DNA from: Ignavibacteria bacterium
Lineage (GTDB): Bacteria > Bacteroidota > Ignavibacteria > Ch128b
DNA: 64,000 nt
Direction of reading: 5' to 3'
NCBI GenBank assembly: GCA_013177855.1
Contig: JABLYA010000001.1
Location: 186,001-250,000, forward strand
Each line of letters opens with the position of its first letter. Within the stretch, counting starts at the first letter, position 1. The notes beneath the pieces were generated by a model that had not been told where the DNA came from, did no database searches, and saw nothing but the letters and a program-made list of their open reading frames with translations. Made by a program: the position numbers and the translations under genes. Positions 43,508-53,090 of the stretch are shown in pieces.

Positions 43508-44187
43508 AACACCTATTAATTACTGGTGCATCAGGCAATCTTGGGAGAGAACTTATAAAGTATCTTAATTTTGATAAATATGAAAAGATATATCTGGTCG
43601 TAAATTTAGAAAAACTAAATCAAATTGATATAGAAAAAAGTAAATTCAAAATTTTTTCTGATTTTGACCTTGCATCCGAAGATTCAGTAAAACAGATTTT
43701 TAATCAAATTAATGTTCTAGAACACGATGAACTTTTTGTTATTCACTTAGTCGGTGGTTACACTGGTGGGAAATTATTCTGGGAATTTGATGCAGCGGAT
43801 TTGAAATTAATGATCAATAAAAATTTGATTTCATCATTCTTGATTTCAAAATACACAGCAAAAAAGCTGCTTAATGGCTCAGGTGGGAGTATCTTTTTTA
43901 TATCAGCAAGACTATCAATTCATTATGAACCAAAAAGATCAGTTTACGCCATTTCTAAATCGGCCTTAAATTTTCTTTTAAAAGTCATTGAAATTGAAGG
44001 TAATGATTTAAATCTAACTGTAAATGCAGCTGCACCGAAGGTAATTTTAACTGAAGAAAATAAGAAGTGGATAGCCGAAAATGAATACCACAAACATATT
44101 TCACCGCAGCAGTTAGCTAAACAAATTGAGTTTGTATTTCAAGATTATCAAAGATACAATGGAAATATTTTTTTGGTTAATGATTAA
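43504..44187 (+). CDS. Short-chain dehydrogenase/reductase family protein
   Basis: 227 residues, Rossmann fold. The cofactor motif GASGNLG is at 8-14, IFFISARLSIHY carries the catalytic Ser region, and YAISKSA is the YxxxK active site (Tyr ~148). AAPKVILTEENK lies at the usual substrate lid. The substrate is unknown. It overlaps the nuclease/phosphatase gene by 4 nt, though the functions look unrelated. Confidence 0.85.
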   Translation: MKHLLITGASGNLGRELIKYLNFDKYEKIYLVVNLEKLNQIDIEKSKFKIFSDFDLASEDSVKQIFNQINVLEHDELFVIHLVGGYTGGKLFWEFDAADLKLMINKNLISSFLISKYTAKKLLNGSGGSIFFISARLSIHYEPKRSVYAISKSALNFLLKVIEIEGNDLNLTVNAAAPKVILTEENKKWIAENEYHKHISPQQLAKQIEFVFQDYQRYNGNIFLVND

Positions 44188-44216
44188 TTGACTTTAGATT
44201 AACAAAATCTTAAAAT
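44188..44216 (+). promoter_or_regulatory. Candidate sigma-70-type promoter of exbB-exbD-exbD
   Basis: TTGACT (44188-44193), exactly 17 nt of spacer and TAAAAT (44211-44216), in the 96-bp gap before exbB. The call rests on the sequence match and position only. Confidence 0.55.
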
Positions 44217-44283
44217 TGTATCGATTTTTATATAAATTGAAATAACTAATAAAAAATCAAAAAACTTCGGAGGTAATATAAAA

Positions 44284-44976
44284 ATGGAATTATCCGCAAT
44301 CTTAGGAATAATAAATGCATTAATTGCTCAAGCACAGGATGCAGGAATTTTAAATTTTCTCCAAGAAAAATATAATGCAGGTGGGTTCTTTATGCACCCA
44401 ATCCTTGCAAGCTTAATAATTGGTTTAGCTTTCTCAATTGAAAGATTTTACACTTTAACAAGAGCAAACATCAATACAAAAAAATTCCTTGTTGAAGTTA
44501 AAAAAGCTCTTGAAGAAGGCGGAGTAGAAAAAGCAAAAGAACTTTGCGCCAATACTCGTGGACCAGTTGCAAGTGTTTTCCATGCTGGATTGTTAAGAGT
44601 TGATGAAGGAATTGAAGCTGCTGAAAAAGCAATTATTGCTTACGGCGCCATTGAAATGTCATTCTTAGAAAGAGGATTAATCTGGATTTCAACCTTCATA
44701 ACTCTTGCCCCAATGTTAGGATTTACCGGAACAGTGCAAGGTATGATCCAGGCATTCGACGCTATTAAAGAAGCAAACCAAATTTCACCAAGTATCGTTG
44801 CAGGTGGTATCGCCGTTGCATTGTTGACCACATTGTTCGGTCTTGTAGTTGCTATGATTTTGCAAGTTTTCTACAATTACTTTGTCTCTAGAATTGATAA
44901 AATCGTTGTTGATATGGAAGAAAGCTCTGTTGAATTAATTGATGCATTATTCACATTAAAGAAAAATCAGAAATAA
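44284..44976 (+). CDS. exbB: ExbB/TolQ/MotA-type proton channel protein
   Basis: 230 residues with three transmembrane helices (~33-50, ~130-150, ~165-200). Signatures are FFMHPILASLIIGLAFSIERFY, GLIWISTFITLAPMLGFTGTVQGMIQAF and SPSIVAGGIAVALLTTLFGLVVAMILQ. With ExbD it couples proton flow to TonB for outer-membrane transport or to gliding/other systems. CGGAGG precedes the ATG. It is followed by two exbD genes. Confidence 0.92.
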   Translation: MELSAILGIINALIAQAQDAGILNFLQEKYNAGGFFMHPILASLIIGLAFSIERFYTLTRANINTKKFLVEVKKALEEGGVEKAKELCANTRGPVASVFHAGLLRVDEGIEAAEKAIIAYGAIEMSFLERGLIWISTFITLAPMLGFTGTVQGMIQAFDAIKEANQISPSIVAGGIAVALLTTLFGLVVAMILQVFYNYFVSRIDKIVVDMEESSVELIDALFTLKKNQK

Positions 44977-44998
44977 TTTCAAGAGAGGACTTTAAGAA

Positions 44999-45538
44999 AT
45001 GCCTCAGATCAGAAAGAAAAAAATTAGAGAAGCAGAAATACCAACGGCATCTCAGGCAGACTTAGCATTTCTCCTCTTGTTGTTCTTTCTTGTTTCAACA
45101 ACGATTGATGTTGATACAGGTATTGGATTAACATTGCCTGAGTATGTTCCACCAGAAGAACAAGTAAAAGTTGAGGTCTCTAAAGAAAGAATTGCTAATT
45201 TGTTGATAAATGAAGCTGGTGAAATCCTGCTTGATAATCAAATTGTTTCAGTTAATCAAATACTTCCACGAATTAAACCAAGAATAGTTGAAAAGATTGA
45301 GCTTCCTGCTAATAAAAAGTTAATTGTATCAGTTAAAACTGATGCGAACACAAGTTATAATCTTTATATTCAAGCACTTGATCAGGTAAAGGAAGCTTAT
45401 TTTGAAGTAAGAGATGAATATGCATTGAAAAAATGGGGGAAGAAAGTTATTGATCTAAATGAAGAACAAATGAACGAAGTTAAAGATAAAATCCCCATCA
45501 TCATCTCAATTGCAGAACCTGAAGTTGTCAAAAAATAG
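44999..45538 (+). CDS. exbD: ExbD-type biopolymer transport protein (first copy)
   Basis: 179 residues. One transmembrane helix (DLAFLLLLFFLVSTTID, ~20-37) carries the conserved Asp at its start (QADLAF). A periplasmic domain follows with LLINEAGEILLDNQIV and VSVKTDANTSYNLYIQALDQVKEAYFEVRDEYA. It forms the proton path with ExbB. It is longer than the second copy, with an added C-terminal ~40 residues. Confidence 0.9.
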   Translation: MPQIRKKKIREAEIPTASQADLAFLLLLFFLVSTTIDVDTGIGLTLPEYVPPEEQVKVEVSKERIANLLINEAGEILLDNQIVSVNQILPRIKPRIVEKIELPANKKLIVSVKTDANTSYNLYIQALDQVKEAYFEVRDEYALKKWGKKVIDLNEEQMNEVKDKIPIIISIAEPEVVKK

Positions 45539-45556
45539 ATTATAAGGTTTAATGAT

Positions 45557-45973
45557 ATGAAATTTCAGAAAAAATTAGCTAAAGCACAACAGGGTATTCC
45601 AACCACATCAATGCCAGATATTGTTTTTATGTTGCTTCTGTTCTTTATGGTTACGACAACCTTGCGTGAACATGATGTTAAAGTGGTTTTCAATTTGCCA
45701 GAAGCAAAAGCAATTGAAAAAATTGAGAATAAGAGAGTAGTTTCTTATATCTGGGTTGGTAAAGATGGAAGGATACAAATTGATGATAACATTGTTAAAG
45801 TTGACCAGATTCAGAAAATCATGTATGCTAAAAGACAGGAATTACCGAGTATCATAGTTTCGTTGCGAATTGATAAAAATACTCGTATGGGACTTGTTAC
45901 TGATATTCAGCAAGAATTAAGGAAAGCTTACTGTTTAAGAATTAACTATTCATCTCTGTATAAGTCCTCCTGA
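45557..45973 (+). CDS. exbD: ExbD-type biopolymer transport protein (second copy)
   Basis: 138 residues. The transmembrane helix MPDIVFMLLLFFMVTTTLR includes the conserved Asp. The periplasmic part has YIWVGKDGRIQIDDNIVKV and VSLRIDKNTRMGLVTDIQQELRKAY. Two different ExbD proteins with one ExbB are usual in Bacteroidota. No tonB gene follows; a terminator does. Confidence 0.9.
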   Translation: MKFQKKLAKAQQGIPTTSMPDIVFMLLLFFMVTTTLREHDVKVVFNLPEAKAIEKIENKRVVSYIWVGKDGRIQIDDNIVKVDQIQKIMYAKRQELPSIIVSLRIDKNTRMGLVTDIQQELRKAYCLRINYSSLYKSS

Positions 45974-45996
45974 AGTTTTTAGTTTTAATTACTAGA

Positions 45997-46021
45997 GGCA
46001 GGATAATTTCCTGCCTTTTTT
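45997..46021 (+). terminator. Intrinsic terminator after exbB-exbD-exbD
   Basis: Perfect 7-bp stem (GGCAGGA / TCCTGCC) with a 5-nt loop followed by TTTTTTG. It separates the exb genes from the yqeY operon and lies just before the yqeY ribosome site. Confidence 0.85.
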
Positions 46022-46043
46022 GTTTCAAAGAAAGGAGTTGCAT

Positions 46044-46496
46044 ATGCTTAAAGAAAAAATCAATGAATTAATGAAAGAGGCAATGAAATCAGGTGATAAG
46101 GTAAAACTTGAAACACTTAGATCTATCAGAGCAGCATTTATTGAATTTGATAAAAGTGGTTCTGGGAAGGAATTAACAGAAGAAGAAGAAATAAAAATTA
46201 TAAATTCACTGGTAAAGAAGAGAAAGGAGTCAATTGAGATTTTTGAAAAAGCAAATAGGACTGATCTCGCCGAAAAGGAAAAGCAAGAACTTGAAATTTT
46301 GATGTCATTTCTTCCAGCGCAATTAAGCGAAGAAGAAATTTCTAAAAAATTAGATGAAATAATTCAACAACTTGGTGCCAAAGATCCTAAAGATTTTGGA
46401 AAAGTTATGGGCGTCGCAATGAAAGAATTTAAAGGTAGAGCCGATGGTAAATTAGTTCAATCATTACTTAAGGCAAAATTAGAAAGTAATGCCTGA
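46044..46496 (+). CDS. YqeY/GatB-related domain protein
   Basis: 150 residues. This is a small helical protein of the GatB/YqeY tRNA-amidotransferase tail family: LKEKINELMKEAMKSGDKVKLETLRSIRAAF, VKKRKESIEIFEKANRTDLAEKEKQELEILMSFLPAQLSEEEI and KDFGKVMGVAMKEFKGRADGKLV. It may interact with tRNA; its exact role is not known. I chose the ATG at 46044, as AAGGAG lies 6 nt upstream; the longer frame from a TTG at 46020 starts inside the terminator's U run. It overlaps cvpA by 8 nt. Confidence 0.9.
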   Translation: MLKEKINELMKEAMKSGDKVKLETLRSIRAAFIEFDKSGSGKELTEEEEIKIINSLVKKRKESIEIFEKANRTDLAEKEKQELEILMSFLPAQLSEEEISKKLDEIIQQLGAKDPKDFGKVMGVAMKEFKGRADGKLVQSLLKAKLESNA

Positions 46497-47025
46497 AATT
46501 TTAGATTATATCATTCTTGGTTTTGTAATTTTAGGTTTCATTCTGGGCTTTAAAGATGGTTTCATAAAAAAGATTTTCTCTTTAGCTGGTTTTGTTCTGG
46601 CAATTATAGCTGCATTAACTTTTTCTCCAAGAGCTCGAGCTTTTTTAGTCAATTCCTTTGATCTCAATCCTTCTACTGCTGTTGTAATTAGTTTCTTGCT
46701 TGTTTTTCTTATTGTCATCTTCATCTCGAAAATTATTATAAAATTAATCCGCCCGAAAAAATCAGTGCTTGGTTTTATAGATAGAATACTTGGCGGATTA
46801 ACTGGAATGTTTCAAATGGGACTTTTCTTGAGTGGATTATTAATAATTTTATCCTTTTTTAACTTTCCTCCGAAAGAGCAAAAATCCAATTTGAAATATT
46901 ATAATTTCACTTATAATTTATTACCGAATACATTTAGTTTTGTCAAAAATATTTATCCCGAATCTGAGGTAGTTTTTGATTTAATTAAAGATCTTAAAGT
47001 AAAAATGCAAAAGAAAAATGGATGA
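46489..47025 (+). CDS. CvpA family membrane protein
   Basis: 178 residues, four transmembrane helices. CvpA signatures are DYIILGFVILGFILGFKDGFIKKIFSLAGF and the loop VLGFIDRILGGLTGMFQMGL. CvpA is linked to colicin V secretion and envelope stress; a general role is unclear. It overlaps mutS2 by 8 nt, and the cvpA-mutS2 pairing is common in bacteria. Confidence 0.88.
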   Translation: MPEILDYIILGFVILGFILGFKDGFIKKIFSLAGFVLAIIAALTFSPRARAFLVNSFDLNPSTAVVISFLLVFLIVIFISKIIIKLIRPKKSVLGFIDRILGGLTGMFQMGLFLSGLLIILSFFNFPPKEQKSNLKYYNFTYNLLPNTFSFVKNIYPESEVVFDLIKDLKVKMQKKNG

Positions 47026-49381
47026 GATTTTTGATAAACTCGATTTAAAAAAAATAATCGAGAGAACTGCCAACTACTCAATTACAGAAGCTGGAAGAAA
47101 TAAGTTATTATCAGAAAAACCTACTGACGATATTTTTGAAGCTAATTACTTTCTTTCAATAACAAGTGAATTGAAAAATTTAATTGAAGAATATGGCGAT
47201 TTAAATTATTTATATTTCCCCGACCTAAAAGAAGTTATTTATAAATCTAGAATTGAAAATTTTATTCTCAATCCTAAAGACATTATTCAAGTTGGGAAGC
47301 TGCTTTATAATTCAAGGATCATAAAAAATTCAATTTCCAGACATAAGAACAGATTTGAAACATTGTGGAAACTGGTAGAAAAACTTGTAGAGAATATATT
47401 TTTAGAAAAAAAGATTAACGAAATTTTTGATGATTATGGTGAGATAAGAGACACAGCGAGTGAAGATTTAAGAAAAATAAGGGAAGAAATAAAATCTCTT
47501 CAATTTCAAATTCAAAAGATTAATGAAAAAATTCTAAAAAGTTTAAGTAAAGATGGGATAGTTCAGGATGAATTAATTACTCTCCGTGATGGAAGAATGG
47601 TCATACCTGTTCGATCTGAGTTTAAAAGAAAAGTTCGAGGTTTTATTCATTCGGAGTCGGCAACAGGACAAACCACTTACATTGAACCTGCTGAAACGCT
47701 TGAATTAAATAATGAATTGCTATCTTTATTTTTTGAAGAGAAAAGAGAAATACAACGAATTTTAAGTTTGCTCACAAAAGATATTGCCAAATTCTCTGAA
47801 GAATTACTTAGTAATCTCAATATTATTTCAAGATTTGACGCTCATTATGCAAAAGCTAAATATGCAATTGAGATCCGTGCTAATAAAATTCAATTTTCAG
47901 AAGATAAAAGCTTTGATTTATTGGATTGTCGACATCCTTTGTTAATTCAATCTCTCGGTTTTAACAAAACAGTTCCTTTCAATTTAAAATTGGATAATTC
48001 AATTAAAGGATTAGTTATTTCTGGTCCAAATGCAGGTGGAAAAACTGTCTTAATGAAAGCAATCGGGACATTTGCAATTCTTTTGAGAATGGGTTACTTA
48101 ATTAGTGCAAGTCCAGATTCTAAGTTTCCATTCATTAAAAAAGTTTTCATCGATATTGGTGATGAACAGTCAATTGATAATGACATAAGTACCTTTGGTT
48201 CGCACATTAAAAATCTTCGACATATTTATGAAAATGCGGATGAGGATACATTGATTTTACTAGATGAATTGGGCACAGGAACAGATCCAGTTCAAGGCGC
48301 TGCTCTTGCTGCATCGTACATCGATGAATTAATTAAAAAGAATTCTTTCCTGATTGTAACTACTCACCATTCACTCTTAAAATTCTTTGCAGCAAATCAT
48401 CCTGAATTAATCAACGCTTCAATGGAATTCAATTCAGAAACTCTTGAACCAACCTACCGTTTTATCCAAGGTGTGCCCGGCTCAAGTTATACATTTGAAA
48501 TTGCAAGACGAATGAGACTGGATAGTAAGATCATTTCAGGCGCAAAAAAATATTTAAAAAGAAGTGACCTTGAAATTGAGAACTACATTTCTCAATTACA
48601 GCAAAAAGTTCAATATTATTATAAACTTGTAAATGAATTAAGAAAAGAAAGAGAAGAAATTCAGAAACTTAAAACCGAATTACAATCGAAATTAAACAAC
48701 ATTAAAAAAGAAACTAAAGAAATAAAAAAGAAAGCCTTACTTGAAGCTGAACAAATTGTGAACACTGCTAATAAAATAATTGAAAATACAATCCGTGAAA
48801 TAAGGGAACAAAAAGCGAATACACAATCAATTAAGTTGGCCAAAGAGAAGCTTGCACTCGAAAAATCAACTTTAAAACAATTAATTAAAAATCATCTTAA
48901 TGAAACAATTGTGCAGGATGAGGAAATTAAAATTGGTGATCTTGTCAAATTCAAAGATCAGGACACGGTAGGTAGAGTCATAGCGATTGATCCGAAAAAG
49001 AATCAAGCTCAGGTTCAAGTGGATCAATTTAAGGTATCAATTTCATTAGATAAGATTCAAAAGTATCAGCAAACCAAAAAAACACAAGAAGATCTTTCAG
49101 AGGAAAAACCTCAAATTCAAGTAGAAACTAAATCAATTCCTTTCCGGCTTGACATTAGAGGTAAGAGAGCTTCAGAAGCTGAAGAACTAATTTATAAATA
49201 TTTGGATGATGCAGTAATGTATGGTTTATTTAATGTTGAAATCTTGCATGGGAAAGGCGATGGTGTCTTAAAATCCATTACTCATAAAGTTCTTCAAAGT
49301 CATCCATTTGTTGAATCTTTTCATTTTGCACCTGTCGACCAAGGTGGAGAGGGCATCACAATAGTAAAATTGAAAGATTGA
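47018..49381 (+). CDS. mutS2: Endonuclease MutS2
   Basis: 787 residues. A MutS core lacking the mismatch-binding domain has the Walker A motif GPNAGGKTVLMKAIG (~335-349), LDELGTGTDPVQGAALAA (Walker B region) and TTHHSLLK. A long coiled coil (~510-640) and a C-terminal Smr nuclease domain (~709-787) follow, with LDIRGKRASEAE and HGKGDGVLKSITH. MutS2 suppresses recombination and also splits collided ribosomes in B. subtilis. Its stop is 1 nt from the start of the biotin carboxylase gene. Confidence 0.95.
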   Translation: MDEIFDKLDLKKIIERTANYSITEAGRNKLLSEKPTDDIFEANYFLSITSELKNLIEEYGDLNYLYFPDLKEVIYKSRIENFILNPKDIIQVGKLLYNSRIIKNSISRHKNRFETLWKLVEKLVENIFLEKKINEIFDDYGEIRDTASEDLRKIREEIKSLQFQIQKINEKILKSLSKDGIVQDELITLRDGRMVIPVRSEFKRKVRGFIHSESATGQTTYIEPAETLELNNELLSLFFEEKREIQRILSLLTKDIAKFSEELLSNLNIISRFDAHYAKAKYAIEIRANKIQFSEDKSFDLLDCRHPLLIQSLGFNKTVPFNLKLDNSIKGLVISGPNAGGKTVLMKAIGTFAILLRMGYLISASPDSKFPFIKKVFIDIGDEQSIDNDISTFGSHIKNLRHIYENADEDTLILLDELGTGTDPVQGAALAASYIDELIKKNSFLIVTTHHSLLKFFAANHPELINASMEFNSETLEPTYRFIQGVPGSSYTFEIARRMRLDSKIISGAKKYLKRSDLEIENYISQLQQKVQYYYKLVNELRKEREEIQKLKTELQSKLNNIKKETKEIKKKALLEAEQIVNTANKIIENTIREIREQKANTQSIKLAKEKLALEKSTLKQLIKNHLNETIVQDEEIKIGDLVKFKDQDTVGRVIAIDPKKNQAQVQVDQFKVSISLDKIQKYQQTKKTQEDLSEEKPQIQVETKSIPFRLDIRGKRASEAEELIYKYLDDAVMYGLFNVEILHGKGDGVLKSITHKVLQSHPFVESFHFAPVDQGGEGITIVKLKD

Positions 49382-49382
49382 T

Positions 49383-50876
49383 ATGTTTAGAAAAATTTTA
49401 ATCGCCAATCGAGGTGAAATTGCTGTTCGGATTATTCGAGCCTGTCGAGAACTTGGAATTAAAACAGTTGCTGTCTATCCAGATATAGACGAAAAAGCAC
49501 TTCATACTCGGTTTGCAGATGAAGCAATACCATTAAAAGGTAATACAGCAAAAGAAACCTATCTCGATTTTGAAAAAATCTTAGATGCTGCCAAAGAGAC
49601 AAAGTCAGAAGCAATTCATCCAGGTTATGGTTTTCTTTCAGAAAATCCGGATTTCATAAAATTCGTTAATGATTCAGGATTGAAATTCATTGGACCATCC
49701 GACAAATCTGTTAGGCTAATGGGGAATAAAGTAGCAGCTCGTGAGTTGATGAAAAAACACAATATCCCGATCGTTGAAGGAACCCTTGAACCAATAGATG
49801 ATGAGAAAAAATTAATAGAAGTTGCAGAGAAAATTGGTTTCCCTGTATTGATAAAAGCTGCGGCTGGTGGTGGCGGAAAGGGGATGAGAATTGTCAATTC
49901 AAAAGATGAATTGATTAAAAGTTTTGAATTAGCTCAAAGTGAAGCTGAAAAATCTTTTAAAGATAAATCAGTGTTTATCGAAAAATACATCTTAAACCCA
50001 AAACACATAGAAGTACAGATAATTGCTGATGAATTTGGAAATTATCGTCATCTATTTGAAAGAGAATGTTCACTTCAAAGACGTTATCAGAAAATAATCG
50101 AAGAGGCCCCATCAATTTCGATAACAGAAGAACAAAGAGAAAAATTGCTTGACGCAGCATTAAATGCTGCAAAAGCCTGTGGTTATTACAATGCAGGTAC
50201 AATTGAATTTCTTTTTGACGGACAAAATTTTTATTTCCTTGAAATGAATACTCGGGTTCAGGTGGAGCATCCTGTTACAGAAATGATTACGGGAGTTGAT
50301 ATTATTAAAGAACAAATTAAAATTGCTTCAGGTGAAAAAATTTCTTTCACTCAGGATCAAATTAAAATTAATGGACATGCAATTGAAGCTCGAATTTATG
50401 CGGAAAATCCGTTTGAAAACTTTATGCCTTCGTTCGGAAAAATAAGAGAATTTCGTCAACCATCAGGTTTCGGAATTCGATTTGACTCAGGAGTTGATCA
50501 ATATTCAGAAGTACCAATTTATTATGATCCAATTTTAGCTAAGTTAATTGCATGGGGAAGAAACAGAGAAGAAGCAAGGATTCGTTTAGTTAACGCATTA
50601 AAGGAAACAATCTTAGCTGGAATTATAACAAATATTCCTTTCAATCTTTGGTTATTGGAAAATGAAGACTTTATAAAAAATAAATTTGATACTCAATATA
50701 TCAATCGATTAAATCTTGAAAGCAATGGCTCAAATTGGCTTAATTATTCTGAAAAAGAATTATTAGAGCTAAGTAAAATTATCCCGAACTTAAAGTTTTC
50801 AACAGTTGAAAAAACAACGAAATCTAATAATCAATCTACAAAAAGCTTATGGATTAGACGAAGGTTAATTGAATGA
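49383..50876 (+). CDS. Biotin carboxylase subunit of an acyl-CoA (or pyruvate) carboxylase
   Basis: 497 residues, ATP-grasp biotin carboxylase. FRKILIANRGEIAVRIIRACRELG and AIHPGYGFLSENPDF form the N-lobe, AAAGGGGKGMRIV is the ATP loop, ERECSLQRRYQKIIEEAP and FLEMNTRVQVEHPVTEMITGVDIIKEQI hold the catalytic region, and GHAIEARIYAENP follows. It carboxylates biotin with bicarbonate and ATP. A ~45-residue extra C-terminal tail is longer than in standard AccC and is followed directly by a separate carrier gene (4-nt overlap), as in split propionyl-CoA carboxylase subunits. No carboxyltransferase gene is adjacent, so the acceptor is undetermined. Confidence 0.9.
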   Translation: MFRKILIANRGEIAVRIIRACRELGIKTVAVYPDIDEKALHTRFADEAIPLKGNTAKETYLDFEKILDAAKETKSEAIHPGYGFLSENPDFIKFVNDSGLKFIGPSDKSVRLMGNKVAARELMKKHNIPIVEGTLEPIDDEKKLIEVAEKIGFPVLIKAAAGGGGKGMRIVNSKDELIKSFELAQSEAEKSFKDKSVFIEKYILNPKHIEVQIIADEFGNYRHLFERECSLQRRYQKIIEEAPSISITEEQREKLLDAALNAAKACGYYNAGTIEFLFDGQNFYFLEMNTRVQVEHPVTEMITGVDIIKEQIKIASGEKISFTQDQIKINGHAIEARIYAENPFENFMPSFGKIREFRQPSGFGIRFDSGVDQYSEVPIYYDPILAKLIAWGRNREEARIRLVNALKETILAGIITNIPFNLWLLENEDFIKNKFDTQYINRLNLESNGSNWLNYSEKELLELSKIIPNLKFSTVEKTTKSNNQSTKSLWIRRRLIE

Positions 50877-51358
50877 TTACAAAAGTTGAAATTCAAAATT
50901 TTCTGAAAGAATTTCTTTTAAGAAAGGAAGAGCTGAAAGATTTTGCCAGTTCCTTATATATTCAGCAATTATCAAAAAATTATTTTATATGTAAAAAAGA
51001 TAATAAAGTGTTCGAATTTGTTTTAGATAAAGATGAGACAGGTAATATCATTCTTTATTATAAAGGTCAAATTTTTTTAATGAATATTACAACTCTTCTT
51101 TCTGAAAATAACTCACAGTTTAAACGAGAAATACAAAAGGAGGTATTGATCAAATCACCGATGCCTGGTTTAATTTCAAAAATAAATGTAGAAGTTGGTA
51201 CATCAATTAAGAAGGGCACTGGTTTGTTAAAAATTGAAGCTATGAAGATGGAGAATGAAATTAAGTCGCCAGTAGATGGAATTGTTGAAGCCCTTAATGT
51301 TCAACCCGGCGTAGTTGTAGAAAAGAATACTGTACTTTTAATTATAAAATCTCATTAA
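50873..51358 (+). CDS. Biotin carboxyl carrier protein
   Basis: 161 residues. Residues 1-85 are of uncertain fold (it may correspond to the BT domain that links carrier and carboxylase in 3-methylcrotonyl- and propionyl-CoA carboxylases). Residues ~90-161 are a biotinyl domain with SPMPGLISKINVEVG and IEAMKMENEI, the biotin-accepting Lys being K125. It swings between the biotin carboxylase encoded just upstream and a carboxyltransferase that is not in the window. Confidence 0.9.
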   Translation: MITKVEIQNFLKEFLLRKEELKDFASSLYIQQLSKNYFICKKDNKVFEFVLDKDETGNIILYYKGQIFLMNITTLLSENNSQFKREIQKEVLIKSPMPGLISKINVEVGTSIKKGTGLLKIEAMKMENEIKSPVDGIVEALNVQPGVVVEKNTVLLIIKSH

Positions 51359-51362
51359 CAAT

Positions 51363-52064
51363 ATGAATAAGCTAAGTTGTCCTATCTGCAACTCAGAGAA
51401 TTTCATTCTAAATTTAAGATGCTTTAATTGTGGTAGTTTGATTCGAGAGAATTTTAGAACGATTAATTTGGGCGAAGTATTAAAGGATTTAGTTTTTAAT
51501 TTAAATTTCGGAATTAAGCGAATTCTCTATTCTGAAAGGAAAAATTATGTTTCTCTTTTATTAGTGTTGTTGAGTATAAAACTGACTTTGTTTACTTTTT
51601 ACAGTAGTTCAATTCTTGATCAATCTTTAGAAATATCAATTAATAATCTACTTTTAATTGTTATTTCGTTTTGGATTGCAGTAATTCTTTTTATCAGCTT
51701 GGTCTTCAAAATAATAATTGGAAAAATTATTGGACAAAAATTTTCATACAAAAATTTCATATCAATTATTGCTTACTCATTCTTATATTATTCTATCTTT
51801 GGATTCTTTCTATTTCTCCTTGAGATAATGTTATTTGGATCATATTTTTTTTCGAACAATCCTTCAATTTTTCAGATCAATTTTTATAAAGCGCTCGCTG
51901 TAATTAGTTTGGAGCTGATTTTAATTTTATACTCAATTTATCTGCTTATTAATTTTTTGATTTTTATATTGCAGTCAAAAATTTTATCGATTCTTTTTAC
52001 TGCCGCATTTTTATTCTTAATTTATTTTGGCAACAAAACATTACTAAAAATTATAGGGATTTAA
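51363..52064 (+). CDS. Zinc-ribbon membrane protein, Yip1-like
   Basis: 233 residues. The N-terminal zinc ribbon CPIC...CFNC (residues ~5-22) precedes about five hydrophobic segments. The layout (short cytoplasmic ribbon, then a polytopic domain) fits bacterial Yip1/DUF-type membrane proteins. No catalytic residues are visible and the function is unknown. It lies 4 nt after the carrier gene and 6 nt before the next. Confidence 0.68.
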   Translation: MNKLSCPICNSENFILNLRCFNCGSLIRENFRTINLGEVLKDLVFNLNFGIKRILYSERKNYVSLLLVLLSIKLTLFTFYSSSILDQSLEISINNLLLIVISFWIAVILFISLVFKIIIGKIIGQKFSYKNFISIIAYSFLYYSIFGFFLFLLEIMLFGSYFFSNNPSIFQINFYKALAVISLELILILYSIYLLINFLIFILQSKILSILFTAAFLFLIYFGNKTLLKIIGI

Positions 52065-52070
52065 TTAAAA

Positions 52071-53072
52071 ATGGTTGCAAAAATTAAAGTTATAGTTGCA
52101 GGTTTAGGGGAAATAGGTCTTCAAACCTGCGAGTTAATTTTACAAAAAAAATCACTTGAACTTCTTGCTGCCGTAGACATCGATCCCGTAAAATCCAACA
52201 AAGATTTGGGTAAAATTTTGAAGAAAAAAAATATTAACATTAAAGTGTACAATGATTTAAAAACGGCAGTATCGGAATTAAAACCAGAAGTAACGATTCT
52301 AACATCCAAAAGTCAATTAAATGAAATCGCTAACGATATTTTTATATGCATTGAACATCATTCAAGTGTCATATCGAGCTGTGAGGAGTTATTGTTTCCT
52401 TTTGAAAAACATAAAAAACTAAGCGAAGAGATTGATATTAAAGCAAAAGAAAACTTTGTCCATGTTTTAGGAACAGGCGTTAACCCAGGTTTTGTAATGG
52501 ATACTCTACCGGTATTTTTAACAAGTGTATGTAAAGACATTCAATCCATAAAAATCACAAGGGTGGTTGATTTAAACAAAAGAAGAAAAAATCTTCAGAC
52601 AAAAGTCGGATTGGGATTAACTAAAAGTGAATTCAATAAATTAGTTAGACTTCAAAAACTTGGTCATATCGGATTAATGGAGTCAGCTCAATTTTTGAAC
52701 TACTTTTTAAAGTTAGGAGCCAAAAAATTTACCGAAAAAGTTGAGCCTATTTTAGCGGACCGCAAAATCAAAACAAAATATTTTGAAATAAATAAAGGTG
52801 ACGTTGTTGGTTTGAACCATTCAATTATCGGGAAATCAGCGACAAAGAAATTAATCGAATTACAATTAATTTTTAGAGCTGATACTAAAGAAGATTTTGA
52901 CGAAATTTTAATTGATGGAACTCCGCCCATTAATCTAAAAATTGAAAATGGCATTTCAGGGGATTTAGCTACTGTCGCAATGATGGTCAATTCAATCCCG
53001 AATTTATTGCATGCCAGATATGGCTTAATTACGATGAAGGATATTATCATTCCATCAATCTTGAATGTTTAA
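52071..53072 (+). CDS. DapB/2,4-diaminopentanoate-dehydrogenase-like oxidoreductase
   Basis: 333 residues. The N-terminal Rossmann motif is VIVAGLGEIGLQTCELI (~8-24). The segment VLGTGVNPGFVMDTLPVFL and the VDLNKRRKNLQTKVGLGL tract are typical of proteins annotated as 2,4-diaminopentanoate dehydrogenase or dihydrodipicolinate-reductase-like. The true substrate is uncertain, as no ornithine-degradation genes surround it. Confidence 0.72.
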   Translation: MVAKIKVIVAGLGEIGLQTCELILQKKSLELLAAVDIDPVKSNKDLGKILKKKNINIKVYNDLKTAVSELKPEVTILTSKSQLNEIANDIFICIEHHSSVISSCEELLFPFEKHKKLSEEIDIKAKENFVHVLGTGVNPGFVMDTLPVFLTSVCKDIQSIKITRVVDLNKRRKNLQTKVGLGLTKSEFNKLVRLQKLGHIGLMESAQFLNYFLKLGAKKFTEKVEPILADRKIKTKYFEINKGDVVGLNHSIIGKSATKKLIELQLIFRADTKEDFDEILIDGTPPINLKIENGISGDLATVAMMVNSIPNLLHARYGLITMKDIIIPSILNV

Positions 53073-53090
53073 TTATTAGCGAGTTTAATC

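Noticed and set aside
46020-46043. TTG start for the YqeY protein inside the upstream terminator's U run
   Set aside because: An ATG at 46044 with AAGGAG 6 nt upstream gives the family-typical N-terminus.
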